Numbered from the stretch's first letter, positions 1 to 5,051 are shown. The stretch: DNA of 6,530 nt from Clostridia bacterium (GCA_900772475.1 CAAHEI010000050.1:1-6530); one strand, 5' to 3'. Notes: generated from the letters alone by a model not told the origin. A program made the numbers and translations.

Positions 1-1
1 T

Positions 2-73
2 ATACATTTTGTTATTGAACATCCAAAGTTAGTTGAAGCTATTGAAAATTTTAATCCACTTATAAAGGAATAA
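2..73 (+). CDS. 3' end of an unidentified gene (partial)
   Basis: An open frame enters from the left edge and gives 23 residues ending in NFNPLIKE before a TAA. The fragment is too short to assign to a family. Its C-terminus is hydrophilic and carries no sortase sorting signal, so nothing shows it to be a substrate of the sortase behind it. Only 5 bases separate its stop from the sortase ATG, and the sortase ribosome site (AAAGGA, 64-69) lies inside its last codons, so the two are almost certainly co-transcribed. That it is a real gene is inferred from this spacing and from the intact frame. Confidence 0.55.
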   Translation: MHFVIEHPKLVEAIENFNPLIKE

Positions 74-78
74 ATTAT

Positions 79-906
79 ATGAATAAAAAGAAAAGAAAAC
101 TTAAATGGAAGAATGTAATAATTATTTTAATAGTTACTGCACTTATCATAACCTTAATAATATCTATATTTAATATAGTTAAATGGAAAATGGATTCTAA
201 TAAAACTAACGAAGAAATTACAAATATTCAAGAAGATATAGATGTAGATGAGGTTGAAGATACTGAAAATACAGAGATAATAGAACCAGTTGAAGAACCA
301 TCTAAAGAAAATCCTTATTGGGATTATATAAATATGAATATGATAAATGTTGAATTTAATGATTTAAAAAGAACAAATCCAGATGTTATTGGTTGGGTGA
401 AAGTAAATGGTACAAATATTAATTATCCTTTTGTTCAAGCAAATGATAACAAATATTATCTTACACATAGTTTTAATAAATCATATAATGCAGCAGGATG
501 GGTATTTTTGGATTATAGAAACAACAATACTAATAATAAGAATACAATTATATATGCTCATGGAAGAACCGATAAAACAATGTTTGGTACTTTAAGAAAA
601 GTTTTAAACAATGGTTGGCTTAATAATACAGATAATTTCGTTATTAAAATATCTACTGAAACAGAAAATAGTTTATGGCAAATATTTAGTGTATATCATA
701 TACCTACTACTAGTGATTACTTGAAAACGGATTTTGATGATGATACAGAATATCAAAACTTCTTGGATATGATTAAAAATAGAAGTAATCATAATTTCAA
801 TACAAATGTTACAGCAACAGATAATATACTTACTTTATCAACTTGTTATAATAATAACGAAAAAATGGTAGTTCATGCCAAACTTATAAAAAAAGAAAGC
901 AAATAA
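79..906 (+). CDS. Class B sortase (membrane-anchored transpeptidase)
   Basis: A 275-residue extracytoplasmic cysteine transpeptidase that would join proteins carrying a C-terminal sorting motif to the cell wall. A basic N-terminus (KKKRK) leads into one membrane anchor at about residues 12-34. An acidic, disordered stalk (about 44-78) follows, then the sortase barrel from about 82 to the end. The class B signature TLSTC is present with Cys256 as nucleophile, and the catalytic His is His161 in YAHGR. The third catalytic residue, normally Arg a few residues after the Cys (as in TKRIVVVAKI of the S. aureus enzyme), aligns with Lys262 in EKMVVHAKL, a conservative but unusual change. The ATG has AAAGGA nine bases upstream. 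It is the second gene of a unit that starts off-window and ends at the terminator overlapping its stop. No substrate with a sorting motif is visible in the window. Confidence 0.93.
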   Translation: MNKKKRKLKWKNVIIILIVTALIITLIISIFNIVKWKMDSNKTNEEITNIQEDIDVDEVEDTENTEIIEPVEEPSKENPYWDYINMNMINVEFNDLKRTNPDVIGWVKVNGTNINYPFVQANDNKYYLTHSFNKSYNAAGWVFLDYRNNNTNNKNTIIYAHGRTDKTMFGTLRKVLNNGWLNNTDNFVIKISTETENSLWQIFSVYHIPTTSDYLKTDFDDDTEYQNFLDMIKNRSNHNFNTNVTATDNILTLSTCYNNNEKMVVHAKLIKKESK

Positions 907-949
907 AAAATGTGATGTTATATAAATTGCTGTCATCACATTTTTTATT
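905..949 (+). terminator. Intrinsic terminator of the sortase unit
   Basis: A 13-bp perfect stem pairs 905-917 (AAAAAATGTGATG) with 934-946 (CATCACATTTTTT), with a 16-base loop and continuing T-rich sequence. It overlaps the last bases of the sortase stop codon. Its flanking A and T runs make it potentially bidirectional, so it could also stop minus-strand transcripts coming from the right. Confidence 0.88.
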
Positions 950-1002
950 TTTTAGTTTTTGTTTTCAAAAGTTATTCAGAGAATAAATGAAAATCAAAAA
1001 TA

Positions 1003-1042
1003 TAAAAAATAATTCAAAGTCGGAATTGTACTACCTCCCGAC
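1003..1042 (-). ncRNA. Candidate ~40-nt hairpin RNA (or stand-alone terminator hairpin)
   Basis: On the minus strand GTCGGGA (1042-1036) can pair with TTCCGAC (1025-1019) around a 10-base loop, allowing one G-U pair. A T run follows at 1009-1004. The hairpin is unusually GC-rich for this window. An extended -10 box lies 6 bases upstream of its first base, so a transcript from it would begin at the hairpin and end at the T run. It could equally be a terminator for the minus-strand gene ending at 1108, or an operator. No known RNA family is recognised. Confidence 0.3.
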
Positions 1043-1048
1043 AATTTA

Positions 1049-1057
1049 ATTATAACA
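1049..1057 (-). promoter_or_regulatory. Extended -10 promoter motif
   Basis: The minus strand reads TGTTATAAT, a perfect TATAAT with the TGn extension that can replace a -35 element. No convincing -35 is seen. The predicted start is about 1042, the first base of the GC-rich hairpin. No minus-strand gene follows before the sortase terminator, so if it is active its product would be non-coding. Confidence 0.4.
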
Positions 1058-1107
1058 CACTTTTTTTTGCTTTTACATATAAAATTTATATTTTTTATTT
1101 GCTATTT

Positions 1108-1347
1108 TTATACATCTTTTATATTTGTTATTCTATCTTCATTATCAATTAAATTATTACCATATATAATAAAGTTTTCAATTAACTGTTCTATAGAGTT
1201 ATATTTTCTAGTATCATTTGGATATGTTGGGGAGTATATATAAACCATGTTATCTTTTTTCTCAATAATATATTCTAAACTTAATAACTTAAAGAATACT
1301 TTACCTTTTGAATTAAATATTTCTTTTAATTTATTAATATTATCCAT
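1108..1347 (-). CDS. Small hypothetical protein, 79 residues
   Basis: The family is not recognised. The product is small, soluble and mixed-charge: an N-terminal helix (MDNINKLKEIF), a probable beta section around YIIEKKDNMVYIYSP and a C-terminal helix (SIEQLIENFI). There is no signal peptide or membrane segment. ATG 1347 is preferred over the in-frame GTG at 1362 because GGTGGGTG lies 7 bases before the ATG and the GTG would sit inside that ribosome site. An extended -10 promoter lies at 1371-1379, between this gene and the CAP-protein gene, so it can be transcribed alone. With the predicted start near 1364 the leader would be about 17 bases. The ordinary codon usage and good promoter support a real gene; the function is unknown. 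Confidence 0.62.
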   Translation of the reverse strand: MDNINKLKEIFNSKGKVFFKLLSLEYIIEKKDNMVYIYSPTYPNDTRKYNSIEQLIENFIIYGNNLIDNEDRITNIKDV

Positions 1348-1370
1348 ATTTACACCCACCACATAACAAT

Positions 1371-1379
1371 ATTATACCA
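1371..1379 (-). promoter_or_regulatory. Extended -10 promoter for the 79-residue gene
   Basis: The minus strand reads TGGTATAAT, a consensus TATAAT with TGn extension. It lies 24 bases upstream of the ATG at 1347 and just after the stop of the CAP-protein gene. No good -35 lies 16-18 bases upstream, as is common for extended -10 promoters. Confidence 0.55.
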
Positions 1380-1386
1380 CATATTG

Positions 1387-2373
1387 TTAATAATTCATTC
1401 TAAATACAGCTACTGCATACCATTTGTTATTTGCTTCATATACACTAACTGCTATTGCTCTATTTTGTTCTCTTAGCATTGTTGCATTATGTGTTGGACT
1501 ATTTTTCCATGCTGTAAAGAAATCACTTCCTATTGATCCATCACCAATATTTTCACCGAATCCGTATCCAGAGCCGTCATGTGAATAATTATCAACTATT
1601 TCTTTTGCTCTCCTGTCTGCTTCAATTTGAGCCTCTGTTGTAACTGGAAGTTCATCTAATCCTTTTGATTTTCTATACTCATTTATTTGTCTTACATAAC
1701 TATCTGATATGTCTTTTCTATATCTTTCTACTATTTTAGGAACATCTTTACTATCACCAGAAGGATTAGTATTAGATGTATTTTTACTGTTATTTGATAC
1801 AGGAGGTGTAGAAGGTATTTTTTCTTTCTCTTTAACTTCTAATATAAAATCTTTTTTAGTTTTATTACATGATTTGTCTGTTGCTATCATCTTTAAGTTA
1901 TACTCCCCTACTTTTGATATATCAAAACTTCCTTCAACAGAAAGAATCACATCAGATAAATCCTCAGCTATAAAATATTTAGTTAAATCTACATCTTCAC
2001 TATCTTGAATAAGAGATATTTTATCTTCATATTTAGTAAATATAGGTGCTTTGGTATCTTTTATAATAACTTTAAATGTTTCTTCTTGTTTTTTATATTT
2101 TATCGTTAATGTATATTCATCTGGTTCTATTAGACCAGTTTCGCTATTCTTCTTTATGTTGTTAGCCAATTTATAATCTTTTATATTCTTAGTAGAATCA
2201 GCATCTTTTAAATAATAAGATACATCATTTATAATATCATCACCGTATTCAAAAATAAATGATTCTTGTTTTAGTTCTATCTTTTCTTCTTTATGAAATA
2301 TTAAAATTAATCCTACTAAAAATATAATAGTAATTAATGAAATTATTATAATTGGTTTTTTCTTATTTTTCAT
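1387..2373 (-). CDS. Membrane-anchored protein with Ig-like repeats and C-terminal CAP (SCP/PR-1) domain
   Basis: 328 residues. A basic start and a hydrophobic stretch (about 7-26) form an uncleaved signal anchor: there is no lipobox and no clear signal-peptidase site. Two beta-rich segments follow (about 33-105 and 107-181). The second, with DTKAP near its start and ATDKSCNKTKKDF near its end, looks like the DUF5011/HYR type of bacterial surface Ig-like domain. A Ser/Pro/Asn linker (about 183-215) leads to a CAP domain at about 222-328 with RQINEYRKSKGLDEL, His265 in YSHDG, Glu274 in GENIG and His295 in SPTHNATML, the usual CAP cavity residues. CAP proteins of Firmicutes are secreted or surface proteins of mostly unknown biochemical role. 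No C-terminal sorting signal is present, so it is probably not a sortase substrate. The ATG has GGAAGG 7 bases upstream. It may be expressed by read-through from 2429-4634; no clear promoter was seen in the 55-base gap. Confidence 0.9.
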   Translation of the reverse strand: MKNKKKPIIIISLITIIFLVGLILIFHKEEKIELKQESFIFEYGDDIINDVSYYLKDADSTKNIKDYKLANNIKKNSETGLIEPDEYTLTIKYKKQEETFKVIIKDTKAPIFTKYEDKISLIQDSEDVDLTKYFIAEDLSDVILSVEGSFDISKVGEYNLKMIATDKSCNKTKKDFILEVKEKEKIPSTPPVSNNSKNTSNTNPSGDSKDVPKIVERYRKDISDSYVRQINEYRKSKGLDELPVTTEAQIEADRRAKEIVDNYSHDGSGYGFGENIGDGSIGSDFFTAWKNSPTHNATMLREQNRAIAVSVYEANNKWYAVAVFRMNY

Positions 2374-2396
2374 CCTTACACCTTCCTATGTACCAA

Positions 2397-2415
2397 GATG
2401 TGGATTAACCACATC
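2397..2415 (-). other. Intergenic hairpin upstream of the CAP-protein gene
   Basis: A perfect 7-bp stem, GATGTGG with CCACATC, surrounds a 5-base loop between the ArpU-like gene and the CAP-protein gene. On the minus strand only TTGG follows, not a T run, so it is at best a weak terminator. An RNA-processing site, an attenuator or a protein-binding dyad are alternatives. Its position divides the gene train from the CAP gene. Confidence 0.5.
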
Positions 2416-2428
2416 AAACAAAACTATG

Positions 2429-2899
2429 TTACTTCTTTTCAAAATGAATAGCTTTATCTTCAGTATATACGACCTGATTAGACCATATTGCAATTTTATA
2501 ATATGCTTCCTTTTTATGATAAATTAAAGTCCGTTTTGAAATTTTTAATTCTTTGATTATTTCTTCATCAAATTTGTCATAAATATATTTTTCTTTTAAA
2601 AACTGTCCTGCTATTTTATCACTTTGTTCTAAAAGTAATATATTAGTTATAAACTTAGTTACCTGATCATCATTCCATAAACATCTTTCAATTAATTTAT
2701 CTTCAAAAGAATGATTATTTCTTTGATTACCAGAAAATGTAACTATACTTGCTGAGTTCATTGGAGTTGTTAGAATTTGTTTCATTCTTTTTTCAATTAA
2801 TGGTCTATATAAAATACAAATTCTTTTCCCATTCTGTATTGTTGCTTCTTCATCAATAAGTTTTATGGGATAATAGTTTACTCCATCTATTTGGATCAA
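2429..2899 (-). CDS. ArpU-like phage/mobile-element transcriptional regulator (probable), TTG start
   Basis: 156 residues. The C-terminal part (about 104-145) has a helix-turn-helix of the sigma-region-4/ArpU type: DEEIIKELKISKRTLIYHKK followed by EAYYKIAIWSNQVVY. This resembles the end of ArpU/RinA-type late regulators of Gram-positive phages (pattern: helix, S-x-R-T, Y-x-x-K-K, helix, V-V-Y). The N-terminal part is not recognised. The frame has no ATG before Met39, and its 5' stop is only four codons before the TTG at 2899, so TTG is the likely start. It lies 2 bases after the cold-shock stop codon and has no Shine-Dalgarno sequence, so translation is probably by reinitiation from the upstream gene. 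The family call rests on pattern resemblance only. Confidence 0.6.
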   Translation of the reverse strand: MIQIDGVNYYPIKLIDEEATIQNGKRICILYRPLIEKRMKQILTTPMNSASIVTFSGNQRNNHSFEDKLIERCLWNDDQVTKFITNILLLEQSDKIAGQFLKEKYIYDKFDEEIIKELKISKRTLIYHKKEAYYKIAIWSNQVVYTEDKAIHFEKK

Positions 2900-2901
2900 A
2901 A

Positions 2902-3123
2902 TTAAGCATTAGTATTAGCTTTTTCACTTTGAATTACTCTAACATTAATTGCTTTACCTAGATCTTCATCAAAATCAAACTCAACTACATCACCTTCAGT
3001 TAAAGTTTTAAATCCTTTCATTTTAATTTCTTTGAAATGAACAAATACATCTTTATCCACTTCTTTACATTCAATAAATCCATATCCTAACTTATCATCA
3101 AACCATTTTACAATTCCTTGCAT
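2902..3123 (-). CDS. Cold-shock domain protein (Csp family)
   Basis: 73 residues forming a single cold-shock OB-fold that binds single-stranded RNA and DNA and acts as an RNA chaperone in the cytoplasm. It starts MQGIVKWFDDKLGYGFI. RNP1 is KLGYGFIE (11-18; the consensus is KGFGFI, with the first Phe replaced by Tyr), RNP2 is VFVHF (26-30), and the FKTLTEGDVVEFDF strand is conserved. The C-terminus has a short polar extension (SEKANTNA) beyond the usual 66-67 residues. The only good ribosome site, AAGGAGA (3137-3143), is in the last codons of the membrane-protein gene and 14 bases from the ATG, longer than usual. The gene sits 7 bases behind the membrane-protein gene and 2 bases ahead of the ArpU-like gene, so it is part of an operon rather than a stand-alone csp gene with a long cold-shock leader. 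Confidence 0.93.
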   Translation of the reverse strand: MQGIVKWFDDKLGYGFIECKEVDKDVFVHFKEIKMKGFKTLTEGDVVEFDFDEDLGKAINVRVIQSEKANTNA

Positions 3124-3130
3124 AACTAAA

Positions 3131-3742
3131 TCACTTTCTCCTTTTCTTTTCTTTAAATTCTTTTTTATTTTCTTTTACGACAGATACATCTTCTTTGCTT
3201 TCTTTTTGGATAAAATTTCCTACTGATACATCATATAAAAAGTTTATTTTATTCTTTAAACAATTAATGAAAAATATAATAAATATAAACATTGTTGATA
3301 CGAAAAATGTTAATAATTTTGTTGAGTATATCATAAAATTAATATTTATTAGGATCAATAATGGACAAATCAATATAAATAGCACCGTGCATTTATATAT
3401 TTTCTTAACATCTAAGTTACCAATATAACGGTGATACAATATCAATGCCATTATACAACAAGTTAAGTAACAATATAACTTACTAATCATATCTTTTAGT
3501 AACATTTTTATTGTTAAAGAATCCTTACAAATAATTTTATCGCAAAGATTAAATCCTATTTGTAGGTGTGCTAAACTTTCTAGTGCTAACCAAAATAAAT
3601 ATAATACAAATACCAATCCTAAAATGTATTGCAAAATTATTAAAATGTTAGATACTTTTTTATATTTTTGCATCCTCTTATTACAACCTTCATTACACCA
3701 ATATTCAGTAGCATTTCTACCAAAAATATCATTGTACGCCAT
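3131..3742 (-). CDS. Hypothetical four-helix membrane protein with basic C-terminal tail
   Basis: 203 residues, family not recognised. The N-terminus (about 1-30) is polar and has a Cys pair in YWCNEGCNKRM (Cys16, Cys20). Four hydrophobic segments follow at about 32-55, 87-105, 116-135 and 141-162. The tail is strongly charged (KENKKEFKEKKRRK) and probably cytoplasmic. Even numbers of segments would place both ends on the same side. It starts 16 bases after the MazF-like gene and ends 7 bases before the cold-shock gene, so it is in the same operon. Start choice is uncertain: the strong GGAGGAG at 3764-3770 is 21 bases from the ATG at 3742 but 6 bases from an in-frame ATT at 3757, which would add five residues. 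A toxin-linked or element-maintenance role is possible from context but not shown. Confidence 0.75.
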   Translation of the reverse strand: MAYNDIFGRNATEYWCNEGCNKRMQKYKKVSNILIILQYILGLVFVLYLFWLALESLAHLQIGFNLCDKIICKDSLTIKMLLKDMISKLYCYLTCCIMALILYHRYIGNLDVKKIYKCTVLFILICPLLILININFMIYSTKLLTFFVSTMFIFIIFFINCLKNKINFLYDVSVGNFIQKESKEDVSVVKENKKEFKEKKRRK

Positions 3743-3758
3743 TTTTAAAGTCTTAATT

Positions 3759-4127
3759 TCAATCTCCTCCTATGACATCTATTCCTAATGATACTTCTAC
3801 AGCTTTTTCTACTTCTCTTAGTGTTACCTTATCTAGTGTTCTTAAATATTTTTTTATCCTAGATTTTGGTACTGTAAGAATTTGTTCACATAAAATCATT
3901 TCTATTATTTTTTTACCCATAAAATAATTTTCAGTTATCACATGAACAGGTAAATCTGTCTTTTTTAACTTAGTAGTAATTGGTACTACTATTACAGTTG
4001 GAGAATAAATATTTCCTAATTCATTCTGGATTATCAAACAAGGTCTTAATCCACTTTGCACATTAATATAAGAATCTGCTAAATCAAATAAATATATTTC
4101 TCCCTTTCTAAATCTACTACTCATCAT
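3759..4127 (-). CDS. MazF/PemK-family endoribonuclease toxin
   Basis: 122 residues, about the family length. MazF toxins are sequence-specific mRNA interferases. Alignment from memory to B. subtilis MazF is clear: KGEIYLFDL, SGLRPCLIIQNELGN, SPTVIVVPITTK, LPVHV, ILCEQILTVPKSRI and a C-terminal VEVSLGI. The catalytic Arg25 and Thr48 of that enzyme correspond to Arg28 and Thr51, so it is predicted active. An oddity is the segment before CEQI: the usual K-x-S-V is replaced by KKIIEM with one extra residue, losing the conserved Ser. The start overlaps the upstream 87-residue gene by 11 bases (ATGATGAGTAG), typical of coupled toxin-antitoxin pairs. There is little ribosome-site sequence, so translation is likely coupled. 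ATG 4124 is an equally possible start. No MazE-type AbrB protein is visible. Confidence 0.93.
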   Translation of the reverse strand: MMSSRFRKGEIYLFDLADSYINVQSGLRPCLIIQNELGNIYSPTVIVVPITTKLKKTDLPVHVITENYFMGKKIIEMILCEQILTVPKSRIKKYLRTLDKVTLREVEKAVEVSLGIDVIGGD

Positions 4128-4380
4128 TACAACGATTCCATCTGTCTAATTCCAAAATATAATAAGCATTGGGTTGATACTTTAATTTTTTATATCTTCT
4201 TTCATTGGGATCTAATACTATTCTTAATGTACATTCATATCCAAAACTATCTAATAATCTTAATAGTTTCTTTTTACCGTGCTTTTTTACTAAATCATAT
4301 CCACAGGCACAATTACCATACATCCTTAGATTCTTTAATACCCAACATGGAATTAGTTTTTCTCTTTTAGAAATTTTCAT
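4117..4380 (-). CDS. Hypothetical protein, 87 residues, coupled to the MazF-like gene (candidate antitoxin)
   Basis: The family is not recognised. The product is basic, with a helical N-terminal half (KKHGKKKLLRLLDSFGY), five Cys residues including CAC at 24-26, and a beta-like C-terminal half ending in AYYILELDRWNRCNDE. It is not an AbrB/MazE swapped-hairpin protein, nor a ribbon-helix-helix or HTH protein that I can identify. Its place directly upstream of a MazF homologue with an 11-base overlap is where an antitoxin normally sits, so an unusual antitoxin is possible; an unrelated element protein is the alternative. The start is firm: AAGGAGG (4390-4396) is 9 bases from the ATG. The perfect 20-bp operator palindrome at 4398-4417 abuts the ribosome site, so expression is probably controlled by the factor that binds it, likely the XRE protein at 5380-5754. 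Confidence 0.78.
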   Translation of the reverse strand: MKISKREKLIPCWVLKNLRMYGNCACGYDLVKKHGKKKLLRLLDSFGYECTLRIVLDPNERRYKKLKYQPNAYYILELDRWNRCNDE

Positions 4381-4397
4381 TTCTGTAGCCCTCCTTG

Positions 4398-4417
4398 AAG
4401 TCTAATATATTAGACTT
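4398..4417. promoter_or_regulatory. Perfect 20-bp palindromic operator
   Basis: AAGTCTAATATATTAGACTT is a perfect dyad. It lies one base from the AAGGAGG of the 87-residue gene. A further half-site ATTAGAC is at 4430-4436, overlapping the stop codon of the 67-residue gene. Related copies lie at 4636-4653, 5273-5290 and 5306-5321. No convincing separate -35/-10 pair could be placed here; TATATT inside the dyad may serve as the -10. In RNA the same dyad would form a hairpin next to the ribosome site. Confidence 0.8.
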
Positions 4418-4430
4418 TTATTCCAAAAAA

Positions 4431-4634
4431 TTAGACCAACTTTATTAGGTCAACTACAAACATACTTCTAATTGAAAAACATTGAATTAGATCTTCACCA
4501 TCATAAACATAATATACTGAGTCATCTTTAATAGCAATTATAGTGAGAAATTTCCCATGATTTTCGGATACAGCATTATACACCTTATACCTTTCACCGA
4601 TTTTAATTTCTAACTTTATCCCTCCTTTTTTCAT
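4431..4634 (-). CDS. Small hypothetical protein, 67 residues, beta-rich
   Basis: The family is not recognised. After a short basic start the sequence alternates in a way typical of a small beta-barrel (IKIGERYKVY, GKFLTIIAIKDDSVYYVYDG, FSIRSMFVVDL), reminiscent of SH3-like barrels, but no specific domain can be claimed. It has no membrane segment. It has its own operator and a TTGACA promoter upstream, and is followed after 50 bases by the 87-residue gene, so it is the first gene of the train. The start is uncertain: ATG 4634 is the only canonical start, yet it lacks an upstream ribosome site, and a strong AAGGAGG lies just inside the frame at 4621-4627. Either the ATG is read with a short leader or translation starts downstream at a non-standard codon such as ATT 4607. 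Confidence 0.68.
   Translation of the reverse strand: MKKGGIKLEIKIGERYKVYNAVSENHGKFLTIIAIKDDSVYYVYDGEDLIQCFSIRSMFVVDLIKLV
4621..4627 (-). promoter_or_regulatory. Strong ribosome site inside the annotated 5' end of the 67-residue gene
   Basis: The minus strand reads AAGGAGG, the same string that serves the 87-residue gene, but here it is 4-7 bases inside the only ATG-started frame. No ATG, GTG or TTG in frame follows at normal spacing; ATT at 4607 is 13 bases away. Confidence 0.5.
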
Positions 4635-4635
4635 C

Positions 4636-4653
4636 AGTCTAATGTATTAGACT
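4636..4653. promoter_or_regulatory. Operator copy ahead of the 67-residue gene
   Basis: AGTCTAATGTATTAGACT is a dyad matching the 4398 palindrome at 17 of 18 positions. It lies between the predicted transcription start (about 4655) and the ATG at 4634, a position suited to blocking initiation. Confidence 0.75.
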
Positions 4654-4661
4654 ACAATTAA

Positions 4662-4690
4662 AGGATACATTATTTTTTTTAATTTGTCAA
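4662..4690 (-). promoter_or_regulatory. Sigma-A-type promoter for the 67-residue gene
   Basis: The minus strand has a perfect TTGACA (4690-4685), a 17-base A-rich spacer and TATCCT (4667-4662), which matches 4 of 6 of the -10 consensus. TG directly precedes the -10. The spacer closely resembles that of the XRE promoter at 5317-5345, suggesting related promoters. The operator follows within 10 bases of the -10. Confidence 0.6.
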
Positions 4691-4699
4691 TCCCCTTAT

Positions 4700-4731
4700 A
4701 AAAGCCGTATAGAAAAATCTATACAGCTTTT
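4700..4731 (-). terminator. Intrinsic terminator of the 105-residue gene
   Basis: A 13-bp stem (4700-4712 with 4719-4731) surrounds a 6-base loop, 2 bases after the stop codon at 4734. The single imperfect position is a G-U pair in minus-strand RNA but a C-A mismatch in plus-strand RNA, which supports minus-strand use. The stem ends in TTTT, with only moderate T-richness beyond. Confidence 0.8.
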
Positions 4732-4733
4732 TA

Positions 4734-5051
4734 CTATTTTTGTTTCATAAATGTAGAATTTTTTAAATTAGATGTTATATTGTTTAAATTTTCTAATCCT
4801 TCAATACTACTTACTGAAACAGTACACATCATACCAATTACTTCTATAAAATCTTCTAATTTTGATTCTAAGGAATTAAGTCTATCATTTTCTTTGATAG
4901 TAGCTAAATAATCATTTATTAAGTTAGTTAGCTTTTCCTTAAGTGTCTCAAATGTTTTAAAAGAAATACTTCCTTGTTTATTTAATTCTACTTCTATACT
5001 ACTTAATACTTCCACTACTTCACTTACTACTACATTATTTTCTTTAGACAT
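4734..5051 (-). CDS. Hypothetical helical protein, 105 residues
   Basis: The family is not recognised. Nearly all of the sequence is predicted amphipathic helix, with heptad-like runs in VVSEVVEVLSSIEVELNKQG, ETLKEKLTNLINDYLATIKE and RLNSLESKLEDFIEVIGMM, so a helical bundle or coiled coil is likely. There is no signal peptide or membrane segment. The start is well supported: GAGG (5059-5062) is 7 bases before the ATG. It is a single-gene unit with its own terminator at 4700-4731. Its promoter probably lies in the operator cluster about 240 bases upstream, giving a long structured leader, and would be shared divergently with the XRE gene. That arrangement is common for genes controlled by an element's own repressor; the function is unknown. 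Confidence 0.75.
   Translation of the reverse strand: MSKENNVVVSEVVEVLSSIEVELNKQGSISFKTFETLKEKLTNLINDYLATIKENDRLNSLESKLEDFIEVIGMMCTVSVSSIEGLENLNNITSNLKNSTFMKQK

Noticed and set aside
972..986. Perfect short dyad TTATTC-AGA-GAATAA
   Set aside because: A 6-bp AT-rich dyad is expected by chance in this composition, and no promoter or gene start is attached to it.
1709..2008. Plus-strand open frame of 99 codons opposite the CAP-protein gene
   Set aside because: It is antisense to a gene with clear domains, has no ribosome site, and its composition mirrors the opposite strand.
1387..2373. CAP-domain protein as substrate of the nearby sortase
   Set aside because: Its C-terminus ends in the CAP domain (FRMNY) with no NPxTN, LPxTG or similar motif, no hydrophobic tail and no basic tail.
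2475..2482. Extra operator half-sites (ATTAGAC) inside genes, also near 2129 and 4144
   Set aside because: Single seven-base half-sites in AT-rich coding sequence are expected by chance and lack a second arm.
3131..3761. UGA read as Trp (Mycoplasma-type code)
   Set aside because: TGA ends two genes at sensible positions (3131-3133 and 3759-3761), Trp is encoded by TGG throughout, and no conserved domain is interrupted by TGA.
4117..4380. Classical MazE antitoxin
   Set aside because: No AbrB-type or ribbon-helix-helix pattern is visible, and the protein is basic rather than having the usual acidic toxin-binding tail. It is kept only as a candidate antitoxin by position.
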